DNA from: Pseudomaricurvus hydrocarbonicus
GTDB taxonomy: Bacteria > Pseudomonadota > Gammaproteobacteria > Pseudomonadales > Cellvibrionaceae
NCBI RefSeq assembly: GCF_011602365.1
Contig: NZ_JAAONZ010000012.1
Span: 62,001 to 126,000, forward strand
Reading direction: 5' to 3'
Length of the DNA: 64,000 nt
Below are positions 1 through 10,383 of the stretch, in pieces (position 1 is the first letter of the stretch; every line of letters begins with the position of its first letter). Under the pieces are notes generated by a model. The model did not search any database and was not told the DNA's origin. It saw only the letters and a list, made by a program, of their open reading frames with translations. The position numbers and the translations under genes were made by a program.

Positions 1-5
1 ACTTG

Positions 6-52
6 GGCTGAGCCATCTTCATGCAAGTGGCTCAGCCGCCTTTTCTTTTTTT
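6..52 (+). terminator. Rho-independent terminator of an upstream gene
   Basis: A perfect 10-bp stem (6-15 with 28-37, core GGCTGAGCCA) with a 12-nt loop is followed by a T-rich tail at 41-52. It probably ends a plus-strand gene lying just left of the window and isolates it from the tautomerase gene. Confidence 0.8.
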
Positions 53-150
53 GCCAACATCTTCAGTTTGTTGTCTGAACCTCCTGCCGAAGAAAAGATT
101 ATTCATACCCGCTAAAGCAAACCCCATGAGTGCTCAAAGCCTCAAGCCTT

Positions 151-156
151 TATAAT
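151..156 (+). promoter_or_regulatory. Possible -10 element upstream of the tautomerase gene
   Basis: TATAAT at 151-156 matches the sigma-70 -10 consensus, 61 bp before the start codon. No recognisable -35 hexamer lies 16-18 bp upstream, so the promoter, if real, may need an activator. This is a pattern match only. Confidence 0.35.
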
Positions 157-216
157 TAAAGACAGCAATTAACGACAACCCAAGCCATCTATCACCCGGA
201 GAATCACGAGCGTCCT

Positions 217-1323
217 ATGACTCAACTATCGGTGCCCTTCATGCAGTTCCGCGGCGGCAGCTCGAAAGGACTGTATTTCCTCGCGTCAGATTTGCCAGCG
301 GACCCGGCTGAACGCAACCAGTGGCTGTTGTCGGCAGTCGGGCGAGATGCGAGACAAATTGATGGTCTGGGTGGCGGCGATCCGCTGACCAGTAAGGTTG
401 GCATTATCGCCCTCTCATCCCGTGACGATGCCGATATCGATTACCTGTTTGTGCAGGTAGTGGTCGGCGAAAACCGGGTCGATACGACGCCGAACTGCGG
501 CAACATTCTGGCCGGAGTCGGCCCATTTGCGGTAGAGACGGGCTTGATGGCGGTGCAGGGCCCAGAAACTCGCGTCCGCGTTCACATGCTCAATAGCGGT
601 AAGTTGTGCGAGCTGGTGCTGCAAACGCCCAACGGCGCTATGAATTATGACGGCGACACCCGTATTGATGGCGTACCGGGTACATCGGCTCCGGTCATTT
701 GCAACTACATGGATGTGGCGGGGTCGGCTTGTGGATCCCTGTTGCCCACCGGTAATGTACTCGATGTAGTGGATGGTATTGAGGTCACCTGTGTGGATAA
801 CGGCATGCCCGTGGTGGTCCTTCGGGCTGAAGATATGGGCATTGTGGGTGATGAATCGCCTGCCGAACTCAACGCCAACGAAGTGCTGAAAGCCAGATTG
901 CAATCCATTCGTTTGCAGTTGGGGCCCATGATGAACCTGGGTGATGTGGATGGCGCGGCTGTTCCTAAGATGTGTTTGATCTCTGAGCCTCAGCGCGGTG
1001 GTGTTATCAATACCCGCACGTTTATACCCTACCAGTGCCATGCCGCCATTGGTGTGCTGGGTGCGGTGTCTGCAGCAACGGCCTGCATTCTGCCTGGATC
1101 CGTTGCCGAGGGCATTGCCCAGGTGGATTTGACGACCCTCGGCATCGACAATCCTTTGCAGCTCTCTGTTGAGCACCCTTCGGGGGAATTTTCCGTGAGC
1201 CTGGCTGTGGACAACAATGGAGAACGTCCTGACGTTCGCAAAGCGGGTTTGTTGCGTACCGCACGCTTGTTAAGTCGCGGTGAAGTATTTATCTCCGAGC
1301 GCCTGATCAACCAGGGCTCTTAG
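217..1323 (+). CDS. galD: 4-oxalomesaconate tautomerase (PrpF/GalD family)
   Basis: A 368-residue PrpF-family isomerase. The family signature GGSSKG sits at the N-terminus and the PNCGN motif near residue 91; the length matches Pseudomonas GalD (about 360). GalD interconverts the keto and enol forms of 4-oxalomesaconate, between the LigI lactonase and LigJ hydratase steps of protocatechuate/gallate catabolism; the Sphingobium equivalent is LigU. The family also contains methylaconitate isomerases (PrpF), but the adjacent HMG aldolase gene and nearby lig genes favour the tautomerase role. A weak CCGGAG ribosome site lies about 15 nt before the ATG. It is probably cotranscribed with the aldolase gene 66 bp downstream. 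Confidence 0.88.
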   Translation: MTQLSVPFMQFRGGSSKGLYFLASDLPADPAERNQWLLSAVGRDARQIDGLGGGDPLTSKVGIIALSSRDDADIDYLFVQVVVGENRVDTTPNCGNILAGVGPFAVETGLMAVQGPETRVRVHMLNSGKLCELVLQTPNGAMNYDGDTRIDGVPGTSAPVICNYMDVAGSACGSLLPTGNVLDVVDGIEVTCVDNGMPVVVLRAEDMGIVGDESPAELNANEVLKARLQSIRLQLGPMMNLGDVDGAAVPKMCLISEPQRGGVINTRTFIPYQCHAAIGVLGAVSAATACILPGSVAEGIAQVDLTTLGIDNPLQLSVEHPSGEFSVSLAVDNNGERPDVRKAGLLRTARLLSRGEVFISERLINQGS

Positions 1324-1389
1324 TCAATCAAAAGCAAAATGTGTTGAACATATTTTGAGAATAACAAAACTGAATAGAAGGAAATGGCG

Positions 1390-2091
1390 ATGAAAACCGT
1401 AGCTATAAAAAACATAGAAAGAGCCGATCCTGCCACAGCCGGCAACCTGGGTGATCTGGGTGTCGCCACAGTGCACGAAGCACAAGGCCGGGTAGGGCTG
1501 TTGAAGCCTTACATGCGCCCCATTTATCCGGGTGCCCGTATCGGTGGAAATGCAGTCACCATTATGGCGCAGCCTGGTGACAACTGGATGCTGCACGTGG
1601 CCATTGAATTGTGCCAGCCTGGTGATGTGTTGGTGGTGGCCTGCACCACGGACAACACCGATGGTATGTTCGGTGACCTGCTGGCAACCTCAGCCAAGGC
1701 TCGTGGCGTGAAGGGGCTGATTATTGATGCGGGCTGTCGCGATGTGCGCGATTTACAGGAGATGGATTTTCCGGTCTGGTCCCGCGCGATTTCTGCCAAG
1801 GGCACGGTTAAAAACACCCTGGGCGCGGTCAATGTCCCCATCGTTTGTGCAGGGCAGTTAATTTACCCGGGCGATGTGGTGGTTGCCGATGATGACGGCG
1901 TTGTGGTGATTGAGCGCAAGCAGGCCGACTCCGTACTGGAAGCCGGGCGTGCCCGTGAAGCACTGGAAGAAGAGAAACGTCAGAAGCTGGCCTCAGGGGT
2001 GCTGGGCATTGACTTGTACAATATGCGCCCGCGCCTGGAAGAGTTTGGCTTTAAATATGTGGAGACGCTCGAAGATCTGGATTCCCTTTGA
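1390..2091 (+). CDS. ligK: 4-hydroxy-4-methyl-2-oxoglutarate / 4-carboxy-4-hydroxy-2-oxoadipate aldolase (RraA-like)
   Basis: An RraA-like class II aldolase that splits 4-carboxy-4-hydroxy-2-oxoadipate into pyruvate and oxaloacetate, the last step of the 4,5-cleavage pathway. The N-terminus carries the family pattern NIERADP...[11 protein letters not shown], the middle a GGNAVT segment, then [10 protein letters not shown] and [13 protein letters not shown], typical of the HMG/CHA aldolase branch. I chose the ATG at 1390 over the in-frame ATG at 1384 because AGAAGG (1376-1381) is 8 nt from 1390 but only 2 nt from 1384. It follows the tautomerase gene on the same strand. The GalC/LigK/ProA names are interchangeable here. 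Confidence 0.9.
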   Translation: MKTVAIKNIERADPATAGNLGDLGVATVHEAQGRVGLLKPYMRPIYPGARIGGNAVTIMAQPGDNWMLHVAIELCQPGDVLVVACTTDNTDGMFGDLLATSAKARGVKGLIIDAGCRDVRDLQEMDFPVWSRAISAKGTVKNTLGAVNVPIVCAGQLIYPGDVVVADDDGVVVIERKQADSVLEAGRAREALEEEKRQKLASGVLGIDLYNMRPRLEEFGFKYVETLEDLDSL

Positions 2092-2143
2092 GTGTTTGCT
2101 TGAGTTCGATAGCAGCGAACGACGTTTGAGAGCGTGTCGGTGA

Positions 2144-3040
2144 TTATTGAGCGGTTGCGGTGGGCTGCTGTCGGAACTCTTTTGGTGAGACGCTGGCTAG
2201 GCGTTTAAAAAATCGGGTGAAATACGCGGGTTCACTGAAACCCAGGCTGTCAGAAACCTGGCTGATCGTCATGGAGGTGTAAATAAGGTTGCGTTTTGCT
2301 TCCAGCAGCAGACGATCATGAATCAGTTGCAGTGCTGTGCGCTGGGCAAAGCGCCGGCACAATGAGTTGAGGTGCGCTGCGGTAATCCCGAGGCGGTGCG
2401 CATAGGTTTCGATTGGGGTGTGGTTGCGAAATTCCCGCTCCAGCAGGCGTGAAAACTTGGTAAAGTGCTGGCTGCCTCGATCCGGGGTGGGCGATGTTTT
2501 TTCAGCGAGAGCCAATGCCTGGCGACTTAACACAATAATCAGGGCATTCACGGTTGCCTCGATCAACGATTCCCGGCCAGGTTCATGGCCACTGTATTCA
2601 CGGTTCAATGTCACAAACAGTGTATCCAGAAAAGCTTTGTCCTCGCTGGCGTTGTAGCAGTGAGATTGACTCAGCATCGATTGATGGTCTCCCAACAGGT
2701 CAGCGAGTTGTTTTAACAGGGGCGGGGCCAGCGTCAGAACATACCCTTCAATGTCCTCGGAAAAACGAAAGCCGTGCACACACATTGGCGCTGCCAGCAG
2801 GATGCAGGGTGTTTGCAGTAGCTGCTCGGTACCATCAAGGCTGGCCACGGCGGTGCCGGTCTGGCAATAGAGTAGATGAGCAAGGTCTGTGTGGCGGTGA
2901 GGCTTGATTTCCCAGTGATGCAGGCGGCTGCGTTCGGCAATCGTCTCACAGTGAATCAAGTCCGGTGTCACCCAGTTGCCTTCTTCGCCGTAAAGCTTGA
3001 AGAACGGGATGTCTGCGTCATGAGTGCTCATTTGGTTCAC
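2144..3040 (-). CDS. pobR: AraC-family regulator, PobR/HpaA type
   Basis: A 298-residue AraC/XylS-type activator. Residues 1-150 form the cupin-like effector domain (HHWEIKPHRHTDLAHLLY), and the last 100 residues carry two HTH motifs (ETYAHRLGITAAHLNSLCRR, then the TISQVSDSLGFSEPAYFTRF segment). The layout resembles AraC-type activators of 4-hydroxybenzoate or 4-hydroxyphenylacetate genes. It is transcribed divergently from pobA across about 130 bp, the usual arrangement for a PobR activator that responds to 4-hydroxybenzoate; the effector is inferred from this context. A second in-frame ATG three codons in is also possible. Its 3' end faces the aldolase gene. Confidence 0.85.
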   Translation of the reverse strand: MNQMSTHDADIPFFKLYGEEGNWVTPDLIHCETIAERSRLHHWEIKPHRHTDLAHLLYCQTGTAVASLDGTEQLLQTPCILLAAPMCVHGFRFSEDIEGYVLTLAPPLLKQLADLLGDHQSMLSQSHCYNASEDKAFLDTLFVTLNREYSGHEPGRESLIEATVNALIIVLSRQALALAEKTSPTPDRGSQHFTKFSRLLEREFRNHTPIETYAHRLGITAAHLNSLCRRFAQRTALQLIHDRLLLEAKRNLIYTSMTISQVSDSLGFSEPAYFTRFFKRLASVSPKEFRQQPTATAQ

Positions 3041-3048
3041 CCTGATAA

Positions 3049-4404
<1,356 letters not shown>

Positions 4405-4492
4405 AAGTGCAAAATAAAACGAGTAAATGGCTAAGATCGGTACACTTAGTCTAGAGAAATCTGCCATAATGCGGGCAATAATGAACTTGCAG

Positions 4493-4518
4493 GGCTGCGC
4501 GCCATGTGCAGCCTTTTT
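4493..4518 (+). terminator. Hairpin plus T-run between pobA and the permease gene
   Basis: GGCTGC (4493-4498) pairs with GCAGCC (4508-4513) and is followed by TTTTT. It could terminate pobA transcription or attenuate the permease mRNA, since its tail ends only 19 nt before the permease start codon. The stem is short, so confidence is moderate. Confidence 0.45.
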
Positions 4519-4537
4519 CTGTGGAGAATAATAACGC

Positions 4538-5818
4538 ATGGCTGGACCTATCCCCAATATCGATGATAAATCAGCAATTTCTGGCGGTACCTTAGAGGGC
4601 TCTCGGCAAAACACTTCCGGTTACGGCTTTGCCATGGGCATATTGACCATGTTGTTTTTTATGTGGGGTTTTATTACCTGCATGAACGACATTTTGATAC
4701 CTCACCTGAAAGAAGTCTTCTCGCTCAGCTTTACCCAGGCCATGTTGATTCAATTTTGCTTCTTTGGGGCGTATTTTCTGGTGTCTCTGCCTGCGGGCAA
4801 GCTGGTTAAAAGGATTGGTTATCAGCGCGGCATTGTTGTTGGTTTGCTGGTCGCCGCTTTCGGTTGTTTTTTGTTTGTGTCGGCCGCTGATTTTCAGGTG
4901 TATGCGCTGTTTTTGATGGCACTGTTTGTGCTGGCATCAGGCATCACCATCCTTCAGGTTTCGGCTAACCCTTTCGTCACTGAGCTGGGCGAGCCAGCCA
5001 AGGCTTCCAGTCGTCTGAATCTGACCCAGGCTTTCAATTCTCTGGGTACCACATTGGCGCCCATGTTTGGCAGCGTACTGATTTTATCCGCAGTGGCTCA
5101 AACGGGCACTACATCTTTGCCCGAGGTGTCAGGCGCTGAGGCGGTAGAATTGCCTTACACCATTCTGGGCGGCATTCTGGTGTTGTTGGCCATTCTGTTT
5201 TGGTTTATCAAGCTGCCTTATATTCATTTGTCGGGGCCGTCGGCCAGTTCCGACAAATTGTCATTGTGGAATGAGCCTCGCTTACTGTTGGGGGCGCTGG
5301 CCATTTTTACCTATGTAGGTGCCGAGGTCAGCATCGGCAGCGTGTTGGTTAATTTCATTTCTGGCGAATTGGGCATGGGCTTTAGTGAAAGCCAGGCGGC
5401 CTGGTATGTCAGTTTTTATTGGGGTGGGGCCATGGTGGGGCGCTTCATTGGTGCTTACCTGATGCGTTTTGTCGATCCGGCCCGTCTGTTGATGATGAAT
5501 GGTCTGTTGGCTGTGGTTTTACTCGGCCTGACCACCTTGGCGGACGGTTCGGTCGCCATGTGGGCTGTGTTGTTGGTGGGTCTGTGTAATTCTATTATGT
5601 TCCCCACCATTTTCAGCCTGGCGCTGGAAGGCTTGGGTGAGCACAAAAGCCAGGGCGCCGGCATTCTCTGCCTGGCCATCGTGGGCGGTGCCATTGTGCC
5701 TCTGCTGCACGGGGTTCTGGCCGATTCCATCGGTTTGCGCCTGGCGTTCCTGTTGCCTTGTTTGTGCTACCTGTACATTACCTTCTTTGGTGTCAGCGCC
5801 CGACGAAAGGCGCAATAA
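4538..5818 (+). CDS. MFS transporter of the FucP/GluP (fucose/glucose-galactose permease) family
   Basis: A 426-residue inner-membrane permease with about 12 hydrophobic segments. The N-terminal segment [20 protein letters not shown] and the [13 protein letters not shown] stretch near residue 140 are hallmarks of the FucP/GluP sugar:H+ symporter family. A TGGAG ribosome site precedes the ATG. It lies between pobA and the lig genes, so it may import 4-hydroxybenzoate, protocatechuate or a related compound, although characterised family members move sugars. The family call is secure from sequence; the substrate is unknown. Confidence 0.85.
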   Translation: MAGPIPNIDDKSAISGGTLEGSRQNTSGYGFAMGILTMLFFMWGFITCMNDILIPHLKEVFSLSFTQAMLIQFCFFGAYFLVSLPAGKLVKRIGYQRGIVVGLLVAAFGCFLFVSAADFQVYALFLMALFVLASGITILQVSANPFVTELGEPAKASSRLNLTQAFNSLGTTLAPMFGSVLILSAVAQTGTTSLPEVSGAEAVELPYTILGGILVLLAILFWFIKLPYIHLSGPSASSDKLSLWNEPRLLLGALAIFTYVGAEVSIGSVLVNFISGELGMGFSESQAAWYVSFYWGGAMVGRFIGAYLMRFVDPARLLMMNGLLAVVLLGLTTLADGSVAMWAVLLVGLCNSIMFPTIFSLALEGLGEHKSQGAGILCLAIVGGAIVPLLHGVLADSIGLRLAFLLPCLCYLYITFFGVSARRKAQ

Positions 5819-5821
5819 TTT

Positions 5822-5856
5822 TTTCTAGTTTCTAGTTTCTAGTTTCTAGTTTCTAG
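5822..5856. repeat. Heptanucleotide tandem repeat (TTTCTAG x5)
   Basis: Five perfect copies of TTTCTAG start 4 nt after the permease stop codon and lie between convergent genes. No reading frame runs through the array, so it is unlikely to be a coding phase switch. Confidence 0.95.
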
Positions 5857-5860
5857 TTTT

Positions 5861-5887
5861 GCCCTGGCGCCTTTTTTGAGCCAGGGC
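5861..5887. other. Hairpin between convergent permease and LysR genes
   Basis: A perfect 8-bp stem, GCCCTGGC (5861-5868) with GCCAGGGC (5880-5887), has an 11-nt T-rich loop. No U-tract follows on either strand. It may be a weak bidirectional transcription stop. Confidence 0.4.
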
Positions 5888-5927
5888 TTGCGGCGCCGCA
5901 GTCGGTGTGTCTTCTGGAATGAAGTTG

Positions 5928-7172
5928 CTATTGTTTCGGCATTTCCTGCGCCACTTGTCGCAACTGTTCCAGAAATAATTGAGCGGCCGGAGACAGGTGG
6001 CTGTGAACCCTCATGGTGACACCGATGGGTCTGTAGGTGTGATTCAGTGCAATCGGTAGTGCAGTGAGTACACCATAAAGTTTATCGAAGTAAATCTGAT
6101 GTTCTGACAGCAGCGCCACACTGTCACTTTCCAGCAGCAATCCTCTGACCGTTGACAGTGAGCTGGTTTCAATGGTGTGCTCTGGTCGGGGCAGGTGATC
6201 TTGGCTAAGTTCGCGATCAAACAGTAAGCGAGCAGGCGTATTGCGAGCCGGTAAAATCCAGCGGTAGTGCTGCAAATCCCCAAGGGTAACCTTTTCCTGT
6301 TTCGTTAACGGGTGCCCGGTCCTGACAATGACGGCCAGTCGATCTTCAAACAACGTTTCGGTAACCAGTTCTTTTTCGTCCCCCAGAGGGCGGGTGGCAC
6401 CCACAATAAAGTCCAGATCGCCGGAGCGCAGAGCCACTTCCAGTTGCGCATAGCGGCCTTCCGTGGTGGATACTTCCAGCTGTGGGTGTGATTTGAGGAC
6501 ACGGTTCATGGCTCGTGGGATCAGCACTGTCCGGGTATAAGGCAGGGTACCCACCGCCACTGTGCCGTAGGTCACGCCATCGAGACTGGCAATGTCATCA
6601 ATGCCATGGCGCAGGTGGGCAAACGCCAATTTGAGGTGTCGGGCCAGTTGCAGGCAAAAAGGGCTGCAGTGAATACCGTTGGTATCGCGCTCAAACAACG
6701 ACAGCTCCAGCAGGTCTTCCAGTTCCCGTACGGCGCCGGAAATGGCCGCCCGGGTAACCCCCAGATGCTGGGCGGCTATCTTGGTATCACGGTGATCGTA
6801 TAAGGCAATAAAAGAGGCCAGCCGTTTGTAGCTGATGCTCATGGAAAAAACTGACAGCTTGCTGGCGTCTTTTACGTCGACTTTGATGTTTTGGTAGCTG
6901 GCGCCAGCAGCCCGAAATTCCGCTTCAGCCAATTCAACCCAGTGGGCCAGTTTTTCTCCACAGAGGGTGGGCTTCATCCCTGCCGGGGAGCGTTCAAACA
7001 GGGGTATCTCAAACTGAGTTTCCAGCTCGCCAATCGCTTTGGTAATGGCGGTCTGCGAGCGGTTGAGTTCTTTCGCGGCTCTGGTCAGGTTTTTGTGTCT
7101 GGCGACGTAGGCGAGTGCCTTAAGGTGGCGCAGGCTGATGTGGGGAACACCTTGCGTTTGAGGGATGTTCAA
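5928..7172 (-). CDS. LysR-type regulator with two N-terminal HTH domains
   Basis: A 414-residue LysR-family protein, about 110 residues longer than usual. The extra length is a second LysR-type winged helix: domain 1 at about 14-72 (SLRHLKALAYVARHKNLT, then SQTAITKAIGELE) and domain 2 at about 115-172 (YKRLASFIALYDHRD, then TRAAISGAVRELE). The substrate-binding domain follows from about 200 to 405. It is divergent from the dehydrogenase-ligJ-ligI-ligA-ligB run, so it probably regulates that operon in response to a protocatechuate-pathway intermediate. Inverted repeats with LysR-box spacing lie in the shared promoter region at 7215-7286. Confidence 0.88.
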   Translation of the reverse strand: MNIPQTQGVPHISLRHLKALAYVARHKNLTRAAKELNRSQTAITKAIGELETQFEIPLFERSPAGMKPTLCGEKLAHWVELAEAEFRAAGASYQNIKVDVKDASKLSVFSMSISYKRLASFIALYDHRDTKIAAQHLGVTRAAISGAVRELEDLLELSLFERDTNGIHCSPFCLQLARHLKLAFAHLRHGIDDIASLDGVTYGTVAVGTLPYTRTVLIPRAMNRVLKSHPQLEVSTTEGRYAQLEVALRSGDLDFIVGATRPLGDEKELVTETLFEDRLAVIVRTGHPLTKQEKVTLGDLQHYRWILPARNTPARLLFDRELSQDHLPRPEHTIETSSLSTVRGLLLESDSVALLSEHQIYFDKLYGVLTALPIALNHTYRPIGVTMRVHSHLSPAAQLFLEQLRQVAQEMPKQ

Positions 7173-7214
7173 AAGCTTTTCTCATTGTCGATGGCGATCG
7201 GGGTTAGCCCTAAG

Positions 7215-7256
7215 AATAGCGCTAAAGATAGCTAGCGTACACACTTTGGCGCTATT
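7215..7256. promoter_or_regulatory. Long inverted repeat in the LysR/lig divergent promoter
   Basis: AATAGCGCTAAAG (7215-7227) and CTTTGGCGCTATT (7244-7256) are inverted copies with one mismatch and a 16-bp spacer. It begins 43 bp upstream of the LysR start codon, so it is a candidate regulator site, perhaps used for autoregulation. Confidence 0.5.
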
Positions 7257-7261
7257 TATAC

Positions 7262-7286
7262 CGAATGTTAGTGAATTATACATTCG
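7262..7286. promoter_or_regulatory. Candidate LysR box (T-N11-A palindrome)
   Basis: CGAATGT (7262-7268) and ACATTCG (7280-7286) form a perfect 7-bp dyad with an 11-bp spacer, exactly the T-N11-A geometry of LysR-type binding sites. It sits between the divergent LysR gene and the lig operon. Confidence 0.6.
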
Positions 7287-7531
7287 TTTGGGGCTGTACC
7301 AAACAGAGTGTGCTTTGGGGGTGGTGTGAACTTTTTTCATGGAAAGTAAACGCTATCCCATTAGCCCTGTGAATGCCCCGGGGGTTAGTCTTTACAGTGA
7401 GAGAGACAAGTACAGACAGAGCAAGAAGTACAGATAGAGCAAGCTGGTGGCGTGAGACGTGTCAGTTTGCAGTCGCAGTCTTGCTTGAAAGACGTTAAAG
7501 AAGCCGGTCTCGGTGAGAGGAAGTGTCTGCA

Positions 7532-8422
7532 ATGGCTAACATCCAAAAAATTTGCCTGCTTGGTTTTGGAGAGGTCGGTCAAGCTTTGGCCGCGGACCTG
7601 TTGGCTCAGGGGCCTTTCCTTGAACTCTGTGCATTCGATAAGCAATTTTTGGTCGCTGACAGTCCTGCGGCCCAGGCACTTCAAGCCCATTCTGGCGTTA
7701 AAGCGGCTCTTTGGGCTGATCAAGCGGCTCAGGGCTGCCAGCTGGTTATATCGGCTGTGACGGCTGCACAGGCGTTGGCTGCAGCAGAGAGCGTGTTGCC
7801 AGGACTTGAAGCAGGGGCTTTCTTTCTGGAGCTTAATTCGGTGTCACCGGGCACAAAACAAGCGGTTGCCGACAAGGTGGCCGCCGCTGGAGGACGATTT
7901 GTTGAAGCCTCCATTATGTCCCCTATAGAGCCCAAGCGTCTGCAAGCTCCTATTTTGCTGGGGGGAGCCCATGCGCGTGAATTCTTACCACTTGGGTTGC
8001 AGTTGGGCTTTGCCGGTATGCAATTTTGTTCGGACGCTTTGGGCCAGGCTGCTGCAACTAAAATGTGCCGCAGCGTCATGATCAAGGGTATGGAGGCGCT
8101 ACTGACCGAATCCCTGCTGTCTGCCCGCCATTACGGTGTCGAACAAACCGTACTGGAATCCCTGAACAATCTGTTTCCACTGCCGAACTGGCCAGAACAC
8201 GCCCGCTATATGATTTCTCGCAGTTTGGAGCACGGAGTTCGTCGTGCAGAAGAAATGCGTGAAGTGTGTCTTACGGTGTCCGAGGCCGGTATTGACCCTC
8301 TGATGAGTCAGGGGTGTGTTGAACGCCAGGCGTGGGCCGCACAATTTAAAGACGCCTTACAACAAGACGATCTGAATCCGATGCTGGATGCGATCATCCA
8401 TCAAAACCAATCTCAGGAGTGA
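7532..8422 (+). CDS. NAD(P)-dependent dehydrogenase, 6-phosphogluconate-dehydrogenase-like with DUF1932 domain
   Basis: A 296-residue two-domain dehydrogenase. The N-terminal Rossmann fold starts with LLGFGEVGQ (G-x-G-x-x-G), the middle contains ELNSVSPGTK and the C-terminal half resembles the DUF1932 domain (AAATKMCRSVMIKGMEALL), including the family-typical K. I chose ATG 7532 because GAGAGGAA lies 9 nt upstream; an upstream in-frame GTG (7523) overlaps that site. It is the first gene of the operon that continues with ligJ, ligI, ligA and ligB, 4 nt before the ligJ start. None of the known 4,5-cleavage steps needs it, so its reaction is unassigned; oxidation or reduction of a hydroxy/oxo acid intermediate is likely. 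Confidence 0.85.
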   Translation: MANIQKICLLGFGEVGQALAADLLAQGPFLELCAFDKQFLVADSPAAQALQAHSGVKAALWADQAAQGCQLVISAVTAAQALAAAESVLPGLEAGAFFLELNSVSPGTKQAVADKVAAAGGRFVEASIMSPIEPKRLQAPILLGGAHAREFLPLGLQLGFAGMQFCSDALGQAAATKMCRSVMIKGMEALLTESLLSARHYGVEQTVLESLNNLFPLPNWPEHARYMISRSLEHGVRRAEEMREVCLTVSEAGIDPLMSQGCVERQAWAAQFKDALQQDDLNPMLDAIIHQNQSQE

Positions 8423-8426
8423 ACCC

Positions 8427-9446
8427 ATGATTATCGATTGCCATGGTCATTATACGACGGCTCCGGCCCCACATCAGGAGTTCCGCGAAGCGCAATTGGC
8501 GGCGTTTGAAGGGGGGCAGCCCTTGCCCTCGCCGCCGGTCATTAGCGACGATGAAATTCGCGAAAGTGTCGAAAACAATCAGTTGCGGCTATTGCGTGAA
8601 CGCGGTGCCGATATGACCATCTTTTCCCCGCGCGCATCGGCCATGGCGCATCATGTTGGCAACGAGGCGGTTTCGGCACAATGGACGCGTGCCTGTAATG
8701 ATCTGATCAAACGCGTTGTGGACTTGTACCCGGAAATCTTTATCGGGGTCTGCCAGCTGCCACAATCCCCGGGTGTCTCCATTGCCAATTCCATTGCTGA
8801 ACTGGAGCGCTGCGTGAACGAGCTGGGTTTTGTCGGCTGTAACCTGAATCCGGACCCCTCCGGTGGTCACTGGACCTCTGCGCCACTGACGGATAAAAGC
8901 TGGTATCCGTTCTATGAAAAAATGGTTGAGCTCAATGTACCCGCTATGATTCATGTGTCCGGTTCCTGCAACCACAACTTTCACGCGACCGGCGCGCATT
9001 ACATCAACGCCGATACCACCGCGTTTATGCAGTTTATCCAGGGGGATCTGTTTAAAGACTTCCCGGACCTGCGTTTCATCATCCCGCACGGCGGTGGTGC
9101 GGTGCCTTATCACTGGGGACGCTACCGCGGTCTGGCCGATATGATGAACCGTCCACCGTTGGTGGAGCACGTGATGAAGAATGTATACTTTGACACCTGC
9201 GTTTATCATCAGCCCGGTATTGATCTGCTGTTTAAGGTGATCGACATTGACAATATTTTGTTTGGTTCCGAAATGGTCGGCGCAGTAAGGGGTATTGACC
9301 CGGAAACCGGGCAGTATTTTGATGATACCAAACGCTACCTGGAAGCCCTGAATTTGTCAGAGGAAGATCGCTATAAAGTATTTGAAGGCAATGCCCGCCG
9401 TGTTTACCCACGTCTGGATGAATCCCTGAAAGCGCGAGGCTTATGA
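8427..9446 (+). CDS. ligJ: 4-oxalomesaconate hydratase
   Basis: A 339-residue amidohydrolase-superfamily enzyme that hydrates 4-oxalomesaconate to 4-carboxy-4-hydroxy-2-oxoadipate. Candidate metal ligands are visible at H6 and H8 (DCHGH), H176 (MIHVSG) and E282 (LFGSE), matching the Zn site described for Sphingobium LigJ; H221 lies in IPHGGG. The start at 8427 has CAGGAG about 8 nt upstream; an earlier in-frame codon at 8388 lies inside the preceding gene. The stop overlaps the ligI start by ATGA, indicating translational coupling. Confidence 0.95.
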   Translation: MIIDCHGHYTTAPAPHQEFREAQLAAFEGGQPLPSPPVISDDEIRESVENNQLRLLRERGADMTIFSPRASAMAHHVGNEAVSAQWTRACNDLIKRVVDLYPEIFIGVCQLPQSPGVSIANSIAELERCVNELGFVGCNLNPDPSGGHWTSAPLTDKSWYPFYEKMVELNVPAMIHVSGSCNHNFHATGAHYINADTTAFMQFIQGDLFKDFPDLRFIIPHGGGAVPYHWGRYRGLADMMNRPPLVEHVMKNVYFDTCVYHQPGIDLLFKVIDIDNILFGSEMVGAVRGIDPETGQYFDDTKRYLEALNLSEEDRYKVFEGNARRVYPRLDESLKARGL

Positions 9447-10383
9447 TCGTGACGGAAACAACAAAATTTACCATGGATGCCGACTGGTTGCCGTTTCATC
9501 CGGCACCGGTAAAACCCACTTATCAACCGCCTGCGGGGGCTGTAGATGCGCACTGCCATGTGTTTGGGCCAGGCGATCAATTTCCATTTGCCCCGCAGCG
9601 CAAGTACACCCCTTGTGATGCCTCCAAGGATCAGTTGTGGGCGTTGCGAGACCATTTGGGCTTTAGCCGCAATGTGATTGTGCAGGCCACCTGCCACGGT
9701 GCGGATAACCGTGCGTTGGTCGATGCGCTGGAACATTCCGAGGGTCGCGCGCGCGGCGTGGCCACCGTCACCGCAGACATCACCAGTGACGAGCTGGCCA
9801 AGCTGCATGCCGCAGGGGTTCGCGGTGTGCGCTTCAACTTTGTCAAACGTCTGGTGGATGCCTTACCGTTTGATTCACTGGGGACCATTGCTGAAAAAAT
9901 CAAGCCGCTGGGCTGGCACATTGTGATTTACTTTGAATCGCAGGAGCTGCCTGAGCTGTACGATTTTTTTACCTCCCTCCCAACCACCGTGGTTGTGGAT
10001 CATATGGGACGCCCGGATGTCAGCAAGCCGGTGGACGGCGAAGAGTTCAACCTGTTTGTGAAACTGATGCAGGAAAACCCGAATTTCTGGTCCAAGGTCA
10101 GTTGCCCGGAGCGGCTGTCTTTAACAGGGCCTTCCACTTATGACGATGTGGTGCCGTTTGCCCGCCGTATTGTGGAAAACTTCCCTGACCGGGTTTTGTG
10201 GGGCACGGATTGGCCACACCCCAACATGAAGAGCCACATGCCGGACGACGGTGAGTTGGTCAATATGATTCCACGCATTGCAGTCACTGAAGAGCTGCAA
10301 CGCAAACTGCTGGTGGACAATCCGATGCGCCTTTACTGGCCAGAAGAGTGGCAAGCCGCTGGCAACAACACGGGAGAGAAGTA

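Larger units (their letters stand above)
7173..7531. other. Divergent promoter region of the LysR gene and the lig operon
   Basis: This 359-bp stretch has no credible gene. It holds the two inverted repeats listed separately in its left third. The remainder up to the GAGAGGAA ribosome site of the first lig-operon gene is presumably an untranslated leader; I see no riboswitch or terminator in it. Confidence 0.6.

Noticed and set aside
415-1176. Long minus-strand open frame (253 codons) opposite the tautomerase gene
   Set aside because: It lies entirely antisense to a well-conserved gene, has no recognisable domain and is His/Gln/Arg-rich as expected for a shadow frame.
5822-5856. TTTCTAG array considered as a phase-variation switch or CRISPR-like array
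   Set aside because: It lies outside coding sequence, has no spacers and no cas genes are nearby.
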